A stretch of DNA of 64,000 bases from an uncultured Flavobacteriales bacterium (GTDB lineage Bacteria > Bacteroidota > Bacteroidia > Flavobacteriales_D > Parvicellaceae): assembly GCA_943787535.1 (NCBI GenBank), contig CALSMU010000002.1, positions 62,001 through 126,000 on the forward strand, written 5' to 3'. How positions within the stretch are numbered: the first letter of the stretch is position 1; each line of letters starts with the position of its first letter. A program made the translations under genes and the position numbers. This document shows, piece by piece, positions 17,071-27,616 of the stretch. The notes beneath the pieces are model-generated. The model searched no databases and had not been told where the DNA came from. It saw nothing but the letters and a program-made list of their open reading frames with translations.

Positions 17071-19880
17071 TTAGATATTGCTAATTTTTCCTTCAGATAC
17101 TCTCCTGTGTAGGATGCTTTGCAATTTACTAAATTTTCTGGAGTCCCTTCAAAAACTATATTTCCACCAATGTTTCCTCCTTCAGGACCAAGGTCTATTA
17201 CCCAATCTGCACATTTAATAACTTCAGAATTATGTTCGATAATTACAATAGAATGACCTATTTCAATTAATGCGTTGACAGCTGAAAGTAATTTACGAAT
17301 ATCATGAAAATGCAAACCAGTTGTTGGTTCGTCAAAAATAAAAAGTGTTTTAGATTGTGTTTTTCCTTTGGAGAGGAATGAAGCTAGCTTAACTCGTTGT
17401 GCTTCTCCACCACTTAATGTATTACTAGATTGACCTAGTTGAATATAGCCTAATCCAACATCTTGTAATGGTTGTATTTTAGCTACAATTCGCTTTTCTA
17501 TCCTTTCTTCCGACTGTGAAAAGAATTCAATAGCATCATCTACAGTCATACACAAAACGTCGAAAATGTTTTTCTCTTTATAACGAACTTCCAATACATC
17601 ATCTTTAAATCTCTGAGAATTACAAGAGTCACATTCTAAGTAGACGTCAGCCATAAATTGCATAGAAACTTTAATCGTTCCTTCTCCTTCACAGGCATCA
17701 CATCTACCACCTTCTACATTAAAACTAAAATGCTTGGGTTGGAACCCATTTATTTTTGAAGTTTGTTGGTTACTATATAAGGCTCTTATTTCGTCATATG
17801 CTTTAACATAGGTAACAGGGTTAGAACGAGAGCTTTTGCCAATAGGGTTTTGATCTACAAATTCAATGTCTTCTATTAATTTGAAATCACCAGATAGGTT
17901 ATCGTATTCTCCTGTTCTAGCAGATGTTCCGCCAAGTTGTTTTTTTAATGCAGGATATAAAATCTGCCGAATTAATGTAGATTTTCCGCTTCCACTGACT
18001 CCAGTTACAACCGTAAGTGTTTCAAGTGGAATTTGAACATTCAGATTTTTTAAATTATTTTCTCTAGCTCCTTCAATTTTAATTGAGTTTTTCCAAGCTC
18101 TTCTATTAGAAGGAACCGGAATAACTTCTTTCAAAGTTAGGTACTTTGCGGTTAGACTTTTGTCTGAATGAATCAAGTCGTCATGATTTCCTTGAAAAAC
18201 GACTTCGCCTCCATGTGAGCCAGCCATTGGTCCCATATCAATTATTTCGTCAGCATTTTTCATGACTTCCTCTTCATGTTCTACGATAATAACAGAGTTG
18301 CCAAGATTTTTTAATGAATTTAAGACTTTCAGTAATCTTTTTGTGTCTCTTGGGTGCAAACCAATGCTTGGTTCATCTAAAATATACATGGAACCCACTA
18401 AACTGCTACCCAATGAAGTTGAAAGGTTAATGCGCTGTGATTCTCCACCAGAGAGGGAATTGGATTGCCTGTTTAGTGTCAAATACCCTAATCCAACGTC
18501 ACTTAAGTATTGCAGTCGAGAATTAATTTCCAGCAATAATCGTTTAGCAATTATTTGGTCATGTTTATTTAACTTTATCTTTTCCATAAATTCCTTGCAA
18601 GAATCAATGTTTAGAGAGGCAATTTCCATGATAGATTTACCTCCAACAGTAACATAGTTGGCATCTTTTCGAAGTTTGTTGCCGTTACAATCTGTGCATA
18701 AAGTTTTTCCTTTATACCGACTTAACATTACCCTATACTGAATTTTGTAAATTTTACTTTCTAGATATTTAAAAAATGCATTAAGGCCATTGAAATATTT
18801 GTTGCCTGTCCATATTAGTTTGACTTGTTCTTTACTCAACTCATGAAAAGGTTTATGAATAGGAAAACCAAATTCATGAGCGTTCATCACCAATTCATTT
18901 TTCCAAACTTGCATTTTCTCTCCCCTCCAGCAAATTACAGCATCATCATAAAGAGATAAATTCTTATTTGGAATAACTAAATCAGCATCTATTCCGAGTA
19001 CTTTTCCGAAACCTTCACAAGTAGGACAAGCTCCTACAGGATTGTTGAAAGTAAAGAAATTAATCGAAGGCTCAGTAAATCTGATTCCGTCCAATTCAAA
19101 CTTATTTGAGAATGTTTTAACAACTTCCTTATCACTAACTATTATTACGCAACAATCTCCTTCTCCTTCCAGGAATGCTGCTTCTGCAGATTCGCCAATT
19201 CGGGCTTGATTTTCATCACTTTCATTGTTGCAGATTAATCGGTCAATTAATAGTTGAATAGTTCTGTTTTCCTCGAGTGTTTTTACTTCTATTATTTCAT
19301 CTATTCTTTTGATTTTTCCTTCCTGGTAAATTCGACTAAACCCTTGTTCGATGAATATCTCCAATTGTTTTTTTACCGTTCTATCTTTTTGCACAATAAT
19401 AGGAGATATGATTAAGGCTTTTGTACCTTTTTCGAATGAGTTTAGGAAATCAACAACATCAGTCGCTGTTTCTCTTTTGACCTCCTTGCCGGAAATAGGG
19501 GAGTGAGTCCTCCCAATTCGCGCAAATAGTATCTTTAAATAATCATATATTTCAGTGCTGGTTCCAACCGTAGATCTGGGATTACTAGTGTTTGCCTTTT
19601 GCTCAATTGCAATTGCAGGCGATATTCCTTTAATTCCATCAACATCTGGTTTGTCAAGCCTTCCCAAAAATTGGCGAGCATACGAACTTAAACTTTCTAC
19701 ATAACGTCTTTGACCTTCGGCATATAAGGTGTCAAACGCCAATGAAGATTTACCAGAGCCAGAAAGCCCTGTAATTACAGTTATTTTATTTCGCTGTATT
19801 GCGACGTCTATATTTTTTAAATTATGAACCCTCGCTCCTTTGATTAAAATGTGCGTTTTATGTGATTTATCCTCTAACAT
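17067..19880 (-). CDS. uvrA: Excinuclease ABC subunit UvrA
   Basis: DNA damage-recognition ATPase of nucleotide excision repair; a UvrA dimer scans DNA and loads UvrB. At 937 residues it is full length. It has the first Walker A VITGLSGSGKSSLAFDTLY near residue 35, followed by RYVESLSSYARQFLG, the first signature LSGGESQRINLS and Walker B YILDEPSIGLHPRD. The second half has VVTGVSGSGKSTLIRQ, the zinc finger with CDACEGEG and CDSCN, LSGGEAQRVKLAS and FIFDEPTTGLHFHD. It leads an operon with the PAP2 and TPR genes, both overlapping. No LexA-like site was recognised upstream. Confidence 0.97.
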   Translation of the reverse strand: MLEDKSHKTHILIKGARVHNLKNIDVAIQRNKITVITGLSGSGKSSLAFDTLYAEGQRRYVESLSSYARQFLGRLDKPDVDGIKGISPAIAIEQKANTSNPRSTVGTSTEIYDYLKILFARIGRTHSPISGKEVKRETATDVVDFLNSFEKGTKALIISPIIVQKDRTVKKQLEIFIEQGFSRIYQEGKIKRIDEIIEVKTLEENRTIQLLIDRLICNNESDENQARIGESAEAAFLEGEGDCCVIIVSDKEVVKTFSNKFELDGIRFTEPSINFFTFNNPVGACPTCEGFGKVLGIDADLVIPNKNLSLYDDAVICWRGEKMQVWKNELVMNAHEFGFPIHKPFHELSKEQVKLIWTGNKYFNGLNAFFKYLESKIYKIQYRVMLSRYKGKTLCTDCNGNKLRKDANYVTVGGKSIMEIASLNIDSCKEFMEKIKLNKHDQIIAKRLLLEINSRLQYLSDVGLGYLTLNRQSNSLSGGESQRINLSTSLGSSLVGSMYILDEPSIGLHPRDTKRLLKVLNSLKNLGNSVIIVEHEEEVMKNADEIIDMGPMAGSHGGEVVFQGNHDDLIHSDKSLTAKYLTLKEVIPVPSNRRAWKNSIKIEGARENNLKNLNVQIPLETLTVVTGVSGSGKSTLIRQILYPALKKQLGGTSARTGEYDNLSGDFKLIEDIEFVDQNPIGKSSRSNPVTYVKAYDEIRALYSNQQTSKINGFQPKHFSFNVEGGRCDACEGEGTIKVSMQFMADVYLECDSCNSQRFKDDVLEVRYKEKNIFDVLCMTVDDAIEFFSQSEERIEKRIVAKIQPLQDVGLGYIQLGQSSNTLSGGEAQRVKLASFLSKGKTQSKTLFIFDEPTTGLHFHDIRKLLSAVNALIEIGHSIVIIEHNSEVIKCADWVIDLGPEGGNIGGNIVFEGTPENLVNCKASYTGEYLKEKLAISK

Positions 19881-20018
19881 TATTCAAGCATTAAAGCTAA
19901 GTAAAAGTGAATTTATTAACTAACTGTCGGTAATTTTTATTTCAGGATATCGAATAACTAACCATTCCTCCCTAAACAGCCCCTTTAAATAACTGAAAGT
20001 GCTAAAAGATGTTAATAT
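19881..20018. other. Gap between uvrA and the sigma factor gene
   Basis: This part of the 310-nt divergent gap has no ORF, repeat or RNA structure that I can support. The rest of the gap (20019-20190) holds the sigma-gene promoter and a leader of about 135 nt with many A/T runs. Confidence 0.5.
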
Positions 20019-20050
20019 TTTGGCGTGCTGAATTCAATAATATATATTTG
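20019..20050 (+). promoter_or_regulatory. Promoter for the sigma factor gene
   Basis: TTTG (20019-20022), 20 nt, TATATTTG (20043-20050): an excellent fit to the Bacteroidota primary promoter. It implies a 5' leader of roughly 135 nt before the ATG at 20191. Confidence 0.5.
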
Positions 20051-20190
20051 ATGATTAATTAAAAATGCGTTTTTGGGCAACCTTAATTCATTTTTTAAGT
20101 TATTAAAAGAAGAAACATTAAATAATAGCCTATTGAGATAAATCTACTTTTTAACATTTTGAATTAAAGTTAAACCTAAAGGTAGATGTT

Positions 20191-20793
20191 ATGCTATTAA
20201 ATAAAGTTGAGGATAAGCAATTGGTGCATGAGTACCTAAATGGAAAGGAGAAAGCATTTGACGTGCTAATTTCCAGGTACAAAGACAGAGTTTTCGGTTA
20301 TGTTTATAAGATGGTTAAGGATGAAGATTTGACCAACGATATATTCCAAGATACCTTTATCAAGGTAATTAATACACTCAAAAAAGGCAAATACAACGAA
20401 GAAGGTAAGTTTTTACCTTGGGTAATGCGAATTGCACATAACTTGGTAATTGACCATTTTAGAAAATCTGCAAAAATGCCTATAGCAGGTCGTGGGAATG
20501 GAAATGAAGATGATGATTTTGATATTTTTAATGTTTTACGATTAGAAGATTGTACAGTTGAAGATGATTTAATTGAAGAGCAGATTCATGATGACGTTCG
20601 CGCATTAGTAGAGTTATTACCGGATGATCAAAGACAAGTTGTTAAAATGCGTCATTACATGGGGATGAGTTTCAAGGATATTGCGGAAAGTACAGATGTT
20701 TCTATTAATACAGCCTTAGGTAGAATGCGATATGCATTAATTAATCTTAGAAAATTGATTGAAGAAAAAGATATAATGCTCACGGTTCACTAA
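20191..20793 (+). CDS. RNA polymerase sigma-70 family factor (ECF-like)
   Basis: A 200-residue sigma factor with regions 2 and 4 only. Region 2 (about 15-100) has LISRYKDRVFGYVYKMVKD, then DIFQDTFIKVINTL and the DNA-melting segment PWVMRIAHNLVIDHFRK. Region 4 (about 130-195) has LLPDDQRQVVKMRHYMGM, then SFKDIAESTDVSINTALGRMRYAL, a helix-turn-helix for the -35 region. No anti-sigma factor gene follows. Flavobacteria carry a conserved stand-alone sigma of this kind, which may be what this is. It has a strong primary-type promoter and a long leader. The next gene in the same direction is a small ORF 420 nt away. Confidence 0.9.
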   Translation: MLLNKVEDKQLVHEYLNGKEKAFDVLISRYKDRVFGYVYKMVKDEDLTNDIFQDTFIKVINTLKKGKYNEEGKFLPWVMRIAHNLVIDHFRKSAKMPIAGRGNGNEDDDFDIFNVLRLEDCTVEDDLIEEQIHDDVRALVELLPDDQRQVVKMRHYMGMSFKDIAESTDVSINTALGRMRYALINLRKLIEEKDIMLTVH

Positions 20794-21213
20794 TATTTCT
20801 AGCAAATTTTTTGTCCAAGCGCACCTTTCTTCTTTACGAAACATAAAACCTAATCCATTCTTTTGGCACAGTTTTTTCTATAACATAATATATCTTTTTT
20901 AGGATTCGTAAAGTTAAGACTCATGGTGACGATTGCTATGCACATTAAATTTTGAAAAAGACCTCCATCAGGGAGTTGAAATTTTGAATCTATTGATTAA
21001 TGCAAAACATGCCCATTCGGTATAAAAAGTGCCAATAGAATCAACACAGGTTAGTAGCATTTTGGCAATGCTCACGGTGACTGTTGTCAAGCTACAACCA
21101 AGCGTGTTTCAAAAAAAATCATCCTTTCAATAATAAATAAAAATACTTGGCGTTAATTAAATAGCTTAAGAGAAACTTAAGCATATAATTTAAACGAATC
21201 TTTTGTTTTGCCT
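20794..21213. other. 420-nt gap after the sigma factor gene
   Basis: No ORF is convincing here. The 12-mer AATGCTCACGGT at the end of the sigma gene (20775-20786) recurs exactly at 21067-21078, and CTCATGGTGAC (20930-20940) resembles CTCACGGTGAC (21071-21081). The second copy contains the small palindrome TCACGGTGA. The segment may hold a leader RNA or a degraded gene. Confidence 0.35.
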
Positions 21214-21420
21214 ATGAAAAAAGTTTTTACTAAAAATGAAAATGCCTTATTTACTCAATTCCGATTGCTATCGGTAGAAAAAGACTACTGTAATGAAGTC
21301 ATGAAAGAAAAAATTATTGGTCCCAAACAGACGACAATAGATAATATTTTAAATTATTCTAAAGCTTTGAGCATAAGGGAGTCATCAATAATTAACCATA
21401 TAGAAATGGTTTTAAATTAA
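21214..21420 (+). CDS. Small conserved-looking protein, function unknown
   Basis: A 68-residue cytosolic ORF starting MKKVFTKNENALFTQFRLLS. It is helical and mixed-charge, with a C-terminal segment TTIDNILNYSKALSIRESS. I recall small Bacteroidota proteins with a similar ILxYSKAL segment near sigma factor genes, but cannot name a family. The frame is open to a TTG at 21208; the ATG at 21214 is preferred. A clear terminator begins 20 nt after the stop, which supports it as a real, expressed gene. Confidence 0.6.
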   Translation: MKKVFTKNENALFTQFRLLSVEKDYCNEVMKEKIIGPKQTTIDNILNYSKALSIRESSIINHIEMVLN

Positions 21421-21439
21421 AATAGTTTAACCTTTAGTG

Positions 21440-21469
21440 AAGCCCCGTGGCATATAGTTATTGGGGCTT
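21440..21469 (+). terminator. Terminator after the 68-residue ORF
   Basis: AAGCCCC (21440-21446) pairs with GGGGCTT (21463-21469) around a 16-nt loop, followed by a T-run. Confidence 0.65.
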
Positions 21470-21494
21470 TTTAGTGCTTTAAAATTTGACAACA

Positions 21495-21524
21495 AAAAAG
21501 CCTGTTACATATAACAGGCTTTTT
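21495..21524 (-). terminator. Terminator of the rpsF-rpsR-rplI operon
   Basis: A perfect 13-bp inverted repeat (21495-21507 and 21512-21524) with the 4-nt loop CATA lies 23 nt beyond the rplI stop. A and T runs at both ends make it able to work in both directions. Confidence 0.85.
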
Positions 21525-21546
21525 AACTTAGTATATTACTAATATA

Positions 21547-21993
21547 TTATCCTTCAACAACTTCAAATTCGATTTCTACAGAAATCTCTTTGTGTAATTG
21601 AACATTGGCTTTGTACTTACCTACTGTTTTGATTGCGTCTCCGATAAGTTTAATATTCTTACGTTCAACTACAAATCCAGCAGTAACAAGCGCCTCTGTT
21701 ACTTGTACGTTAGAAACCGAACCGAAAATCTTTCCGTTTTCTCCAACTTTCGCTGCAACTTTAATTTTAGCTTTTTCTAATTTCGCAACAGATTTTTCAG
21801 CCTCAGCTTTAACTTTCTCTGCTTTGTGCGCTCTTTGACGTAAAGTCTCTGCGTTCATCTTCTTTATAGACTCAGTAGCCAATACGGCCTTTCCTTGTGG
21901 GATAAGGTAGTTTCTTCCGTAACCGTCCTTTACAGAAACAATTTCGTCTTTGTCCCCTAGGTTATCTACATTATTTTTTAATAAAACATCCAT
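21547..21993 (-). CDS. rplI: 50S ribosomal protein L9
   Basis: A 148-residue two-domain ribosomal protein at the base of the L1 stalk. The N-terminal RNA-binding domain shows MDVLLKNNVDNLGDKDEIVSVKDGYGRNYLIPQGKA in near-standard form (start and GYGRNYLIP are diagnostic), then the long charged connecting helix (about 45-80) and the C-terminal domain. It is the last gene of rpsF-rpsR-rplI, 14 nt after rpsR. Unlike its neighbours it is preceded by a strong Shine-Dalgarno sequence. Confidence 0.96.
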   Translation of the reverse strand: MDVLLKNNVDNLGDKDEIVSVKDGYGRNYLIPQGKAVLATESIKKMNAETLRQRAHKAEKVKAEAEKSVAKLEKAKIKVAAKVGENGKIFGSVSNVQVTEALVTAGFVVERKNIKLIGDAIKTVGKYKANVQLHKEISVEIEFEVVEG

Positions 21994-22002
21994 GATTTGG
22001 GT

Positions 22003-22008
22003 CCTCCT
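22003..22008 (-). promoter_or_regulatory. Strong Shine-Dalgarno sequence before rplI
   Basis: On the minus strand AAGGAGGACC contains a perfect AGGAGG, 9 nt before the rplI ATG; its first base overlaps the TAA stop of rpsR. Other genes in this window, including rpsF and rpsR, lack such a sequence, as is usual in Bacteroidota. Confidence 0.7.
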
Positions 22009-22277
22009 TATTTTAATTGATCTGCAACGTATGGTAAAATAGCTAAGTGACGTGCACGTTTTACGGCAGTCGCAACTTTTTTCTGGTACTTTGCAGATGT
22101 TCCTGTTAATCTTCTAGGTAGAATTTTACCTTGCTCGTTTATGAATTTTAATAAAAATTCAGGATTTTTGTAATCTACGTACTTTATTCCTGATTTCTTA
22201 AATCTACAGTATTTCGATTTTTGTACGTCAATACTGATTGGGGTTAGATATCTAATATCTGATTCTTTTCCAGCCAT
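22008..22277 (-). CDS. rpsR: 30S ribosomal protein S18
   Basis: An 89-residue ribosomal protein of the small-subunit platform, where it pairs with S6. The core reads [25 protein letters not shown] in pattern, followed by [35 protein letters not shown] in pattern, both diagnostic of S18 ([16 protein letters not shown], ARxLALLP). It lies 23 nt after rpsF and just before rplI. In Bacteroidota bS18 is one of the proteins known to hold the 16S rRNA 3' end. Confidence 0.97.
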   Translation of the reverse strand: MAGKESDIRYLTPISIDVQKSKYCRFKKSGIKYVDYKNPEFLLKFINEQGKILPRRLTGTSAKYQKKVATAVKRARHLAILPYVADQLK

Positions 22278-22300
22278 GTTAAATAGTTTAAGTTAATTAA

Positions 22301-22633
22301 TTAGGCTTTCGCCATTGTTCTTCCTTTGTCAGCAAATGCAATGTGATCTTTATCCATTTTCATGGTTAAAAAACGCATTACCATTTCGTCTCTTTTAAAT
22401 GCAACCTCTAGGTTTGCAATTACACTTCCTTCAGCTTCGAACTCAATTAAGTTGTAAAAACCTGTGGATTTCTTCTGGATTGGGTAAGCTAATTTTTTCA
22501 AGCCCCAATCTTCTTCATGAAGAACTTTTGCGCCACCGTCTTTAAGAACTTTCTTAAACTTCTTTACTGCTTCCTTTGCCTGGTCTGCAGACAAAACGGG
22601 AGTTAAAATGAAAACAGTTTCGTAATGATTCAT
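22301..22633 (-). CDS. rpsF: 30S ribosomal protein S6
   Basis: A 110-residue ferredoxin-fold ribosomal protein that binds 16S rRNA together with S18. It begins [18 protein letters not shown] and contains [20 protein letters not shown] and RRDE-like [12 protein letters not shown], all typical. The frame also has an upstream ATG at 22660, nine codons earlier; the ATG at 22633 gives the family N-terminus and is preferred. It is the first gene of the rpsF-rpsR-rplI operon with a good promoter about 50 nt upstream. Confidence 0.96.
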   Translation of the reverse strand: MNHYETVFILTPVLSADQAKEAVKKFKKVLKDGGAKVLHEEDWGLKKLAYPIQKKSTGFYNLIEFEAEGSVIANLEVAFKRDEMVMRFLTMKMDKDHIAFADKGRTMAKA

Positions 22634-22682
22634 ATTCTTTGTTTTGTTATTTTGAACCATGGTCTATCCATAATTCGGGCGG

Positions 22683-22717
22683 CAAAGATATATATATTTA
22701 TCGGAAAATGAAACAAA
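22683..22717 (-). promoter_or_regulatory. Promoter of the rpsF-rpsR-rplI operon
   Basis: On the minus strand: TTTG, 23 nt, TATCTTTG, matching TTG-N17-23-TAnnTTTG at the upper spacing limit. The -7 box ends 49 nt before the chosen rpsF ATG. Confidence 0.5.
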
Positions 22718-22770
22718 TTTGCTTATTAACATGTTGTTGATAAATAATTAATGCTAAAGTATTGTAAATA

Positions 22771-22801
22771 TTGGTGTATAGAAAGAATTAATTTAGCTTT
22801 G
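22771..22801 (+). promoter_or_regulatory. Promoter for dnaX
   Basis: TTG (22771-22773), 20 nt, TAGCTTTG (22794-22801). The -7 box ends only 11 nt before the dnaX ATG, so the mRNA would have a leader of a few nucleotides at most. Confidence 0.5.
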
Positions 22802-22812
22802 TAATCCGTTAA

Positions 22813-24580
22813 ATGACAGAAGAACAATTCATAGTATCCGCAAGGAAGTACCGTCCAACATCTTGGGAAAGTGTTGTGGGGCAAAGTACCATTACTTCTA
22901 CATTGCAACATGCTATTGATACTGGACACCTAGCACAAGCCTATTTGTTTTGCGGGCCTAGAGGAGTTGGTAAGACTACATGTGCTCGAATTTTTGCAAA
23001 AACAATCAATCAGCAAGACGGAGAAGAAGAGCAGGATTTTTCTTTTAATATATTTGAACTGGATGCTGCTTCTAATAATTCCGTTGATGATATTCGGTCA
23101 ATTACAGATCAAGTGCGAATTGTGCCGCAGGTAGGAAAATATAAAGTTTATATCATAGATGAGGTTCACATGCTATCGGCAAATGCTTTTAATGCTTTCT
23201 TAAAAACCCTGGAAGAGCCTCCGCCTCATGCGATATTTATATTAGCAACTACAGAAAAGCATAAGATTATACCAACAATTTTATCGCGTTGTCAGGTTTA
23301 TGATTTCAACCGTATATCGATTCAAGATATGGCAAATCACTTGGCGTATGTTGCAAAACAAGAGAATATAAAGTTTGAGATAGATGGATTCCATATTATA
23401 GCAGAGAAGGCGGATGGAGCTCTACGTGATGCACTTTCTATATTTGATCAAATTGTAAATTTTTGTGATGGAAACATTACTTACGATGCAGTAATTCAAA
23501 ACCTTAATATCCTAGACTACGATTATTATTTTAAAATAACAGATCATTTATTAAAAAACGAAATTCATCAGTCGCTTTTGGTTTTTAACGAAATTCTTGA
23601 AAATGGGTTTGATGGTCATAATTTTATCAATGGATTAGGGAGTCATTTGAGAAATCTCCTTGTAAGCAATGATGCTATTACACTGAAGCTTTTAGAAGTC
23701 AGTGACAATGTAAAGGCTAAATACAATGAGCAATCAAAATTAGCAAATCTCAAATTCCTGATTGATGGACTTAAAATAATTGGTGAAACAGATGTCCAAT
23801 ACAAATCCAGTAAAAATCAACGATTACATGTTGAATTAGCCCTAATGAAATTAAGCTCTCTAACCGCCATAGAGGGAGAAAAAAAAAAGTAGCTCATCCC
23901 ATTGGGAAATAATTGCGCCAAATTCATTTTCTAAAGGATTTCCTTCACCTCCGAACCCTGTTAAGGTAGAACCCGAAAAGGTTCAGGAAGTTATAAAAAA
24001 GAACAAGGACGAAAGTGTTTCCAAAGAGGTGGTTGAAATCAAAACAGAACCTAAAATTCAAGGGGAAAAACCCAAAACTGGAAATGTAGTTGGCGTGCAA
24101 AGAACTTATACCGGTAAGAAGCGATCAGGGATTTCTATATCTGCCATGCAAAACCAGAAAAAGGAAGAGCAAGAAGCTGAAGGGGTTGAAGATTTATCCA
24201 ATAAACCAAGAACTGAGTTCACAGCAAATGAATTAATGTCAAAATGGAATGCTTTTGCCTTTCAATTAAAAGACAGGGGTAGACAGGGTTTGTATATTAC
24301 CCTGACAAAGAGAAAACCAGAGATAAAACAAAATTTTCTTTTAGAGTTTACGATAGATAACGAAATTCAAAATATCGAATTGGAAGATGAGAGATCTAAC
24401 TTACTGAATTTTCTGAGAGTTGAGTTAAATAATTACGGTATCCAATTAAAAGTGTTGCTCAGTAAAGAAGATAATTCAGTAAAGCACCTTTCCAGCAAGG
24501 ATAAGTTTTTAAAAATGGCTGAAAAGAACCCTGCTCTGCATGAATTAAGAGAAAGATTGAATTTGGATATTGAATATTGA
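22813..24580 (+). CDS. dnaX: DNA polymerase III gamma/tau subunit, split by a frameshift at an A10 run
   Basis: Clamp-loader ATPase of the replicative polymerase. The first frame (22813-23892) encodes 359 residues: Walker A FCGPRGVGKTTCARIF, ELDAASNNSVDDIR, Walker B-type IIDEVHMLSANAFNAFLKTLEEPP, sensor 1 ILATTEKHKI, and the collar domain to about residue 350. It ends in GEKKK and TAG. The four-Cys zinc module of E. coli DnaX is absent. The stop follows a run of ten A (23879-23888). The +1 frame is open from inside this run through 24580 and encodes a tau-like tail with a basic linker and NELMSKWNAFAFQLKDRG to LHELRERLNLDIEY. Loss of one A (or gain of two) joins the frames. This could be programmed slippage, an assembly error or a mutation. 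Confidence 0.88.
23879..23888 (+). other. A10 slippery run in dnaX
   Basis: Ten A residues followed by G; in the zero frame the codons are GAA AAA AAA AAG TAG. Reading through as A9 continues into the tau-like frame (AGT AGC TCA TCC). The location, right after the collar domain, equals the place where gamma and tau separate in other bacteria. Confidence 0.7.
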
Positions 24581-24638
24581 TTTCCACATTTATCTCAAAA
24601 TCTTATGGGTCTGCTATTACGATTAAATATGCTCAAGA

Positions 24639-24672
24639 AAAAAGGGAGCTAATAATTACTAGCTCCCTTTTT
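24639..24672. terminator. Bidirectional terminator between dnaX and icd
   Basis: A perfect 13-bp inverted repeat (24639-24651 and 24660-24672, core AAGGGAGCTA) with an 8-nt loop sits between two converging genes and has A and T runs on either side, so it can serve both. Confidence 0.8.
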
Positions 24673-24705
24673 GAGATAATAGAATATATTATACTAATGA
24701 GTAGC

Positions 24706-26943
<2,238 letters not shown>

Positions 26944-26957
26944 CTATATTAGGTGGG

Positions 26958-26965
26958 CAAATGTA
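26958..26965 (-). promoter_or_regulatory. Possible -7 element for icd
   Basis: TACATTTG on the minus strand, 35 nt before the ATG; no well-spaced TTG is visible. Confidence 0.3.
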
Positions 26966-27148
26966 CTGTTTGTAAGATGCTTTTCCTAATGTTAGGATTA
27001 ATTTTTGATACAATAGCATTTTCTGAAATAGAATTGATTCATTAGTAAAAAACGACATCATTATATATTTGTATAACACAACTAATTTTGTATTTTCCGG
27101 TCTTGGATTTTTAGATCAATTCTGATGAAGTACAATGATTAATTCAGT
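26966..27148. other. Part of the 694-nt gap upstream of the propeller gene
   Basis: Together with 27304-27616 this stretch holds no ORF. Apart from the sorting-domain relic at 27149-27303 the gap is very A/T-rich; TATATTTG occurs at 27064-27071 without a partner TTG at proper spacing. No RNA gene or repeat was recognised. Confidence 0.4.
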
Positions 27149-27303
27149 GTCCCTTATCAGGTTTTGGATTTAAACGGTAAGATAGTTTAAAACGTGTATT
27201 TGGAAGTGAACATAAGATAAAAGTAGATGAACTTTCCAAAGGAGTTTGCCTAATTAGCATAAGTAATTTGAGCAGCATTCCTCTGCTTTTTGTAATACAA
27301 TAG
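27149..27303 (+). pseudogene. Decayed T9SS type A sorting domain (relic)
   Basis: In one frame 27149-27190 reads VPYQVLDLNGKIV and stop. In another frame 27223-27303 reads VDELSKGVCLISISNL, continues IPLLFVIQ and ends at TAG. Placed end to end these match the strand order of a T9SS sorting domain (IYDLNGKxV, then VxxLxKGVYxIxI, then a closing K/Q-rich strand). Stops and a frameshift separate them and no body of a gene is left upstream. It looks like the tail of a lost secreted-protein gene. Confidence 0.5.
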
Positions 27304-27616
27304 GTTGATTTTAGTCACCTAAATATAGTTATTCATCAGTATTATTGATAGATTTAAATGTTAATTTTTTGGTGAATTACTTATATTTTGACTCATAACT
27401 TAGTCTTTTTTTTTGTGTTAAGAATCCAACCATTTGTAAGTTTTACTTCTTGTTTTTTTGTTGTTTTATCAGGTGTTTTAGAGGTTTTTATAACGAATAT
27501 TATGGATTGTTTTTCGAATTGGATCTAAAGGTTTCTAACTTATAAATAAGCGGTTAACAAAGATAGAATGAATATTTGTTTTATCTTGGAGGCGAAACAA
27601 CCAACTATATTTTTCT

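Noticed and set aside
24029..24580. Separate gene downstream of dnaX
   Set aside because: The frame is open from inside the A10 run and its sequence continues dnaX as a tau tail; it is treated as part of dnaX.
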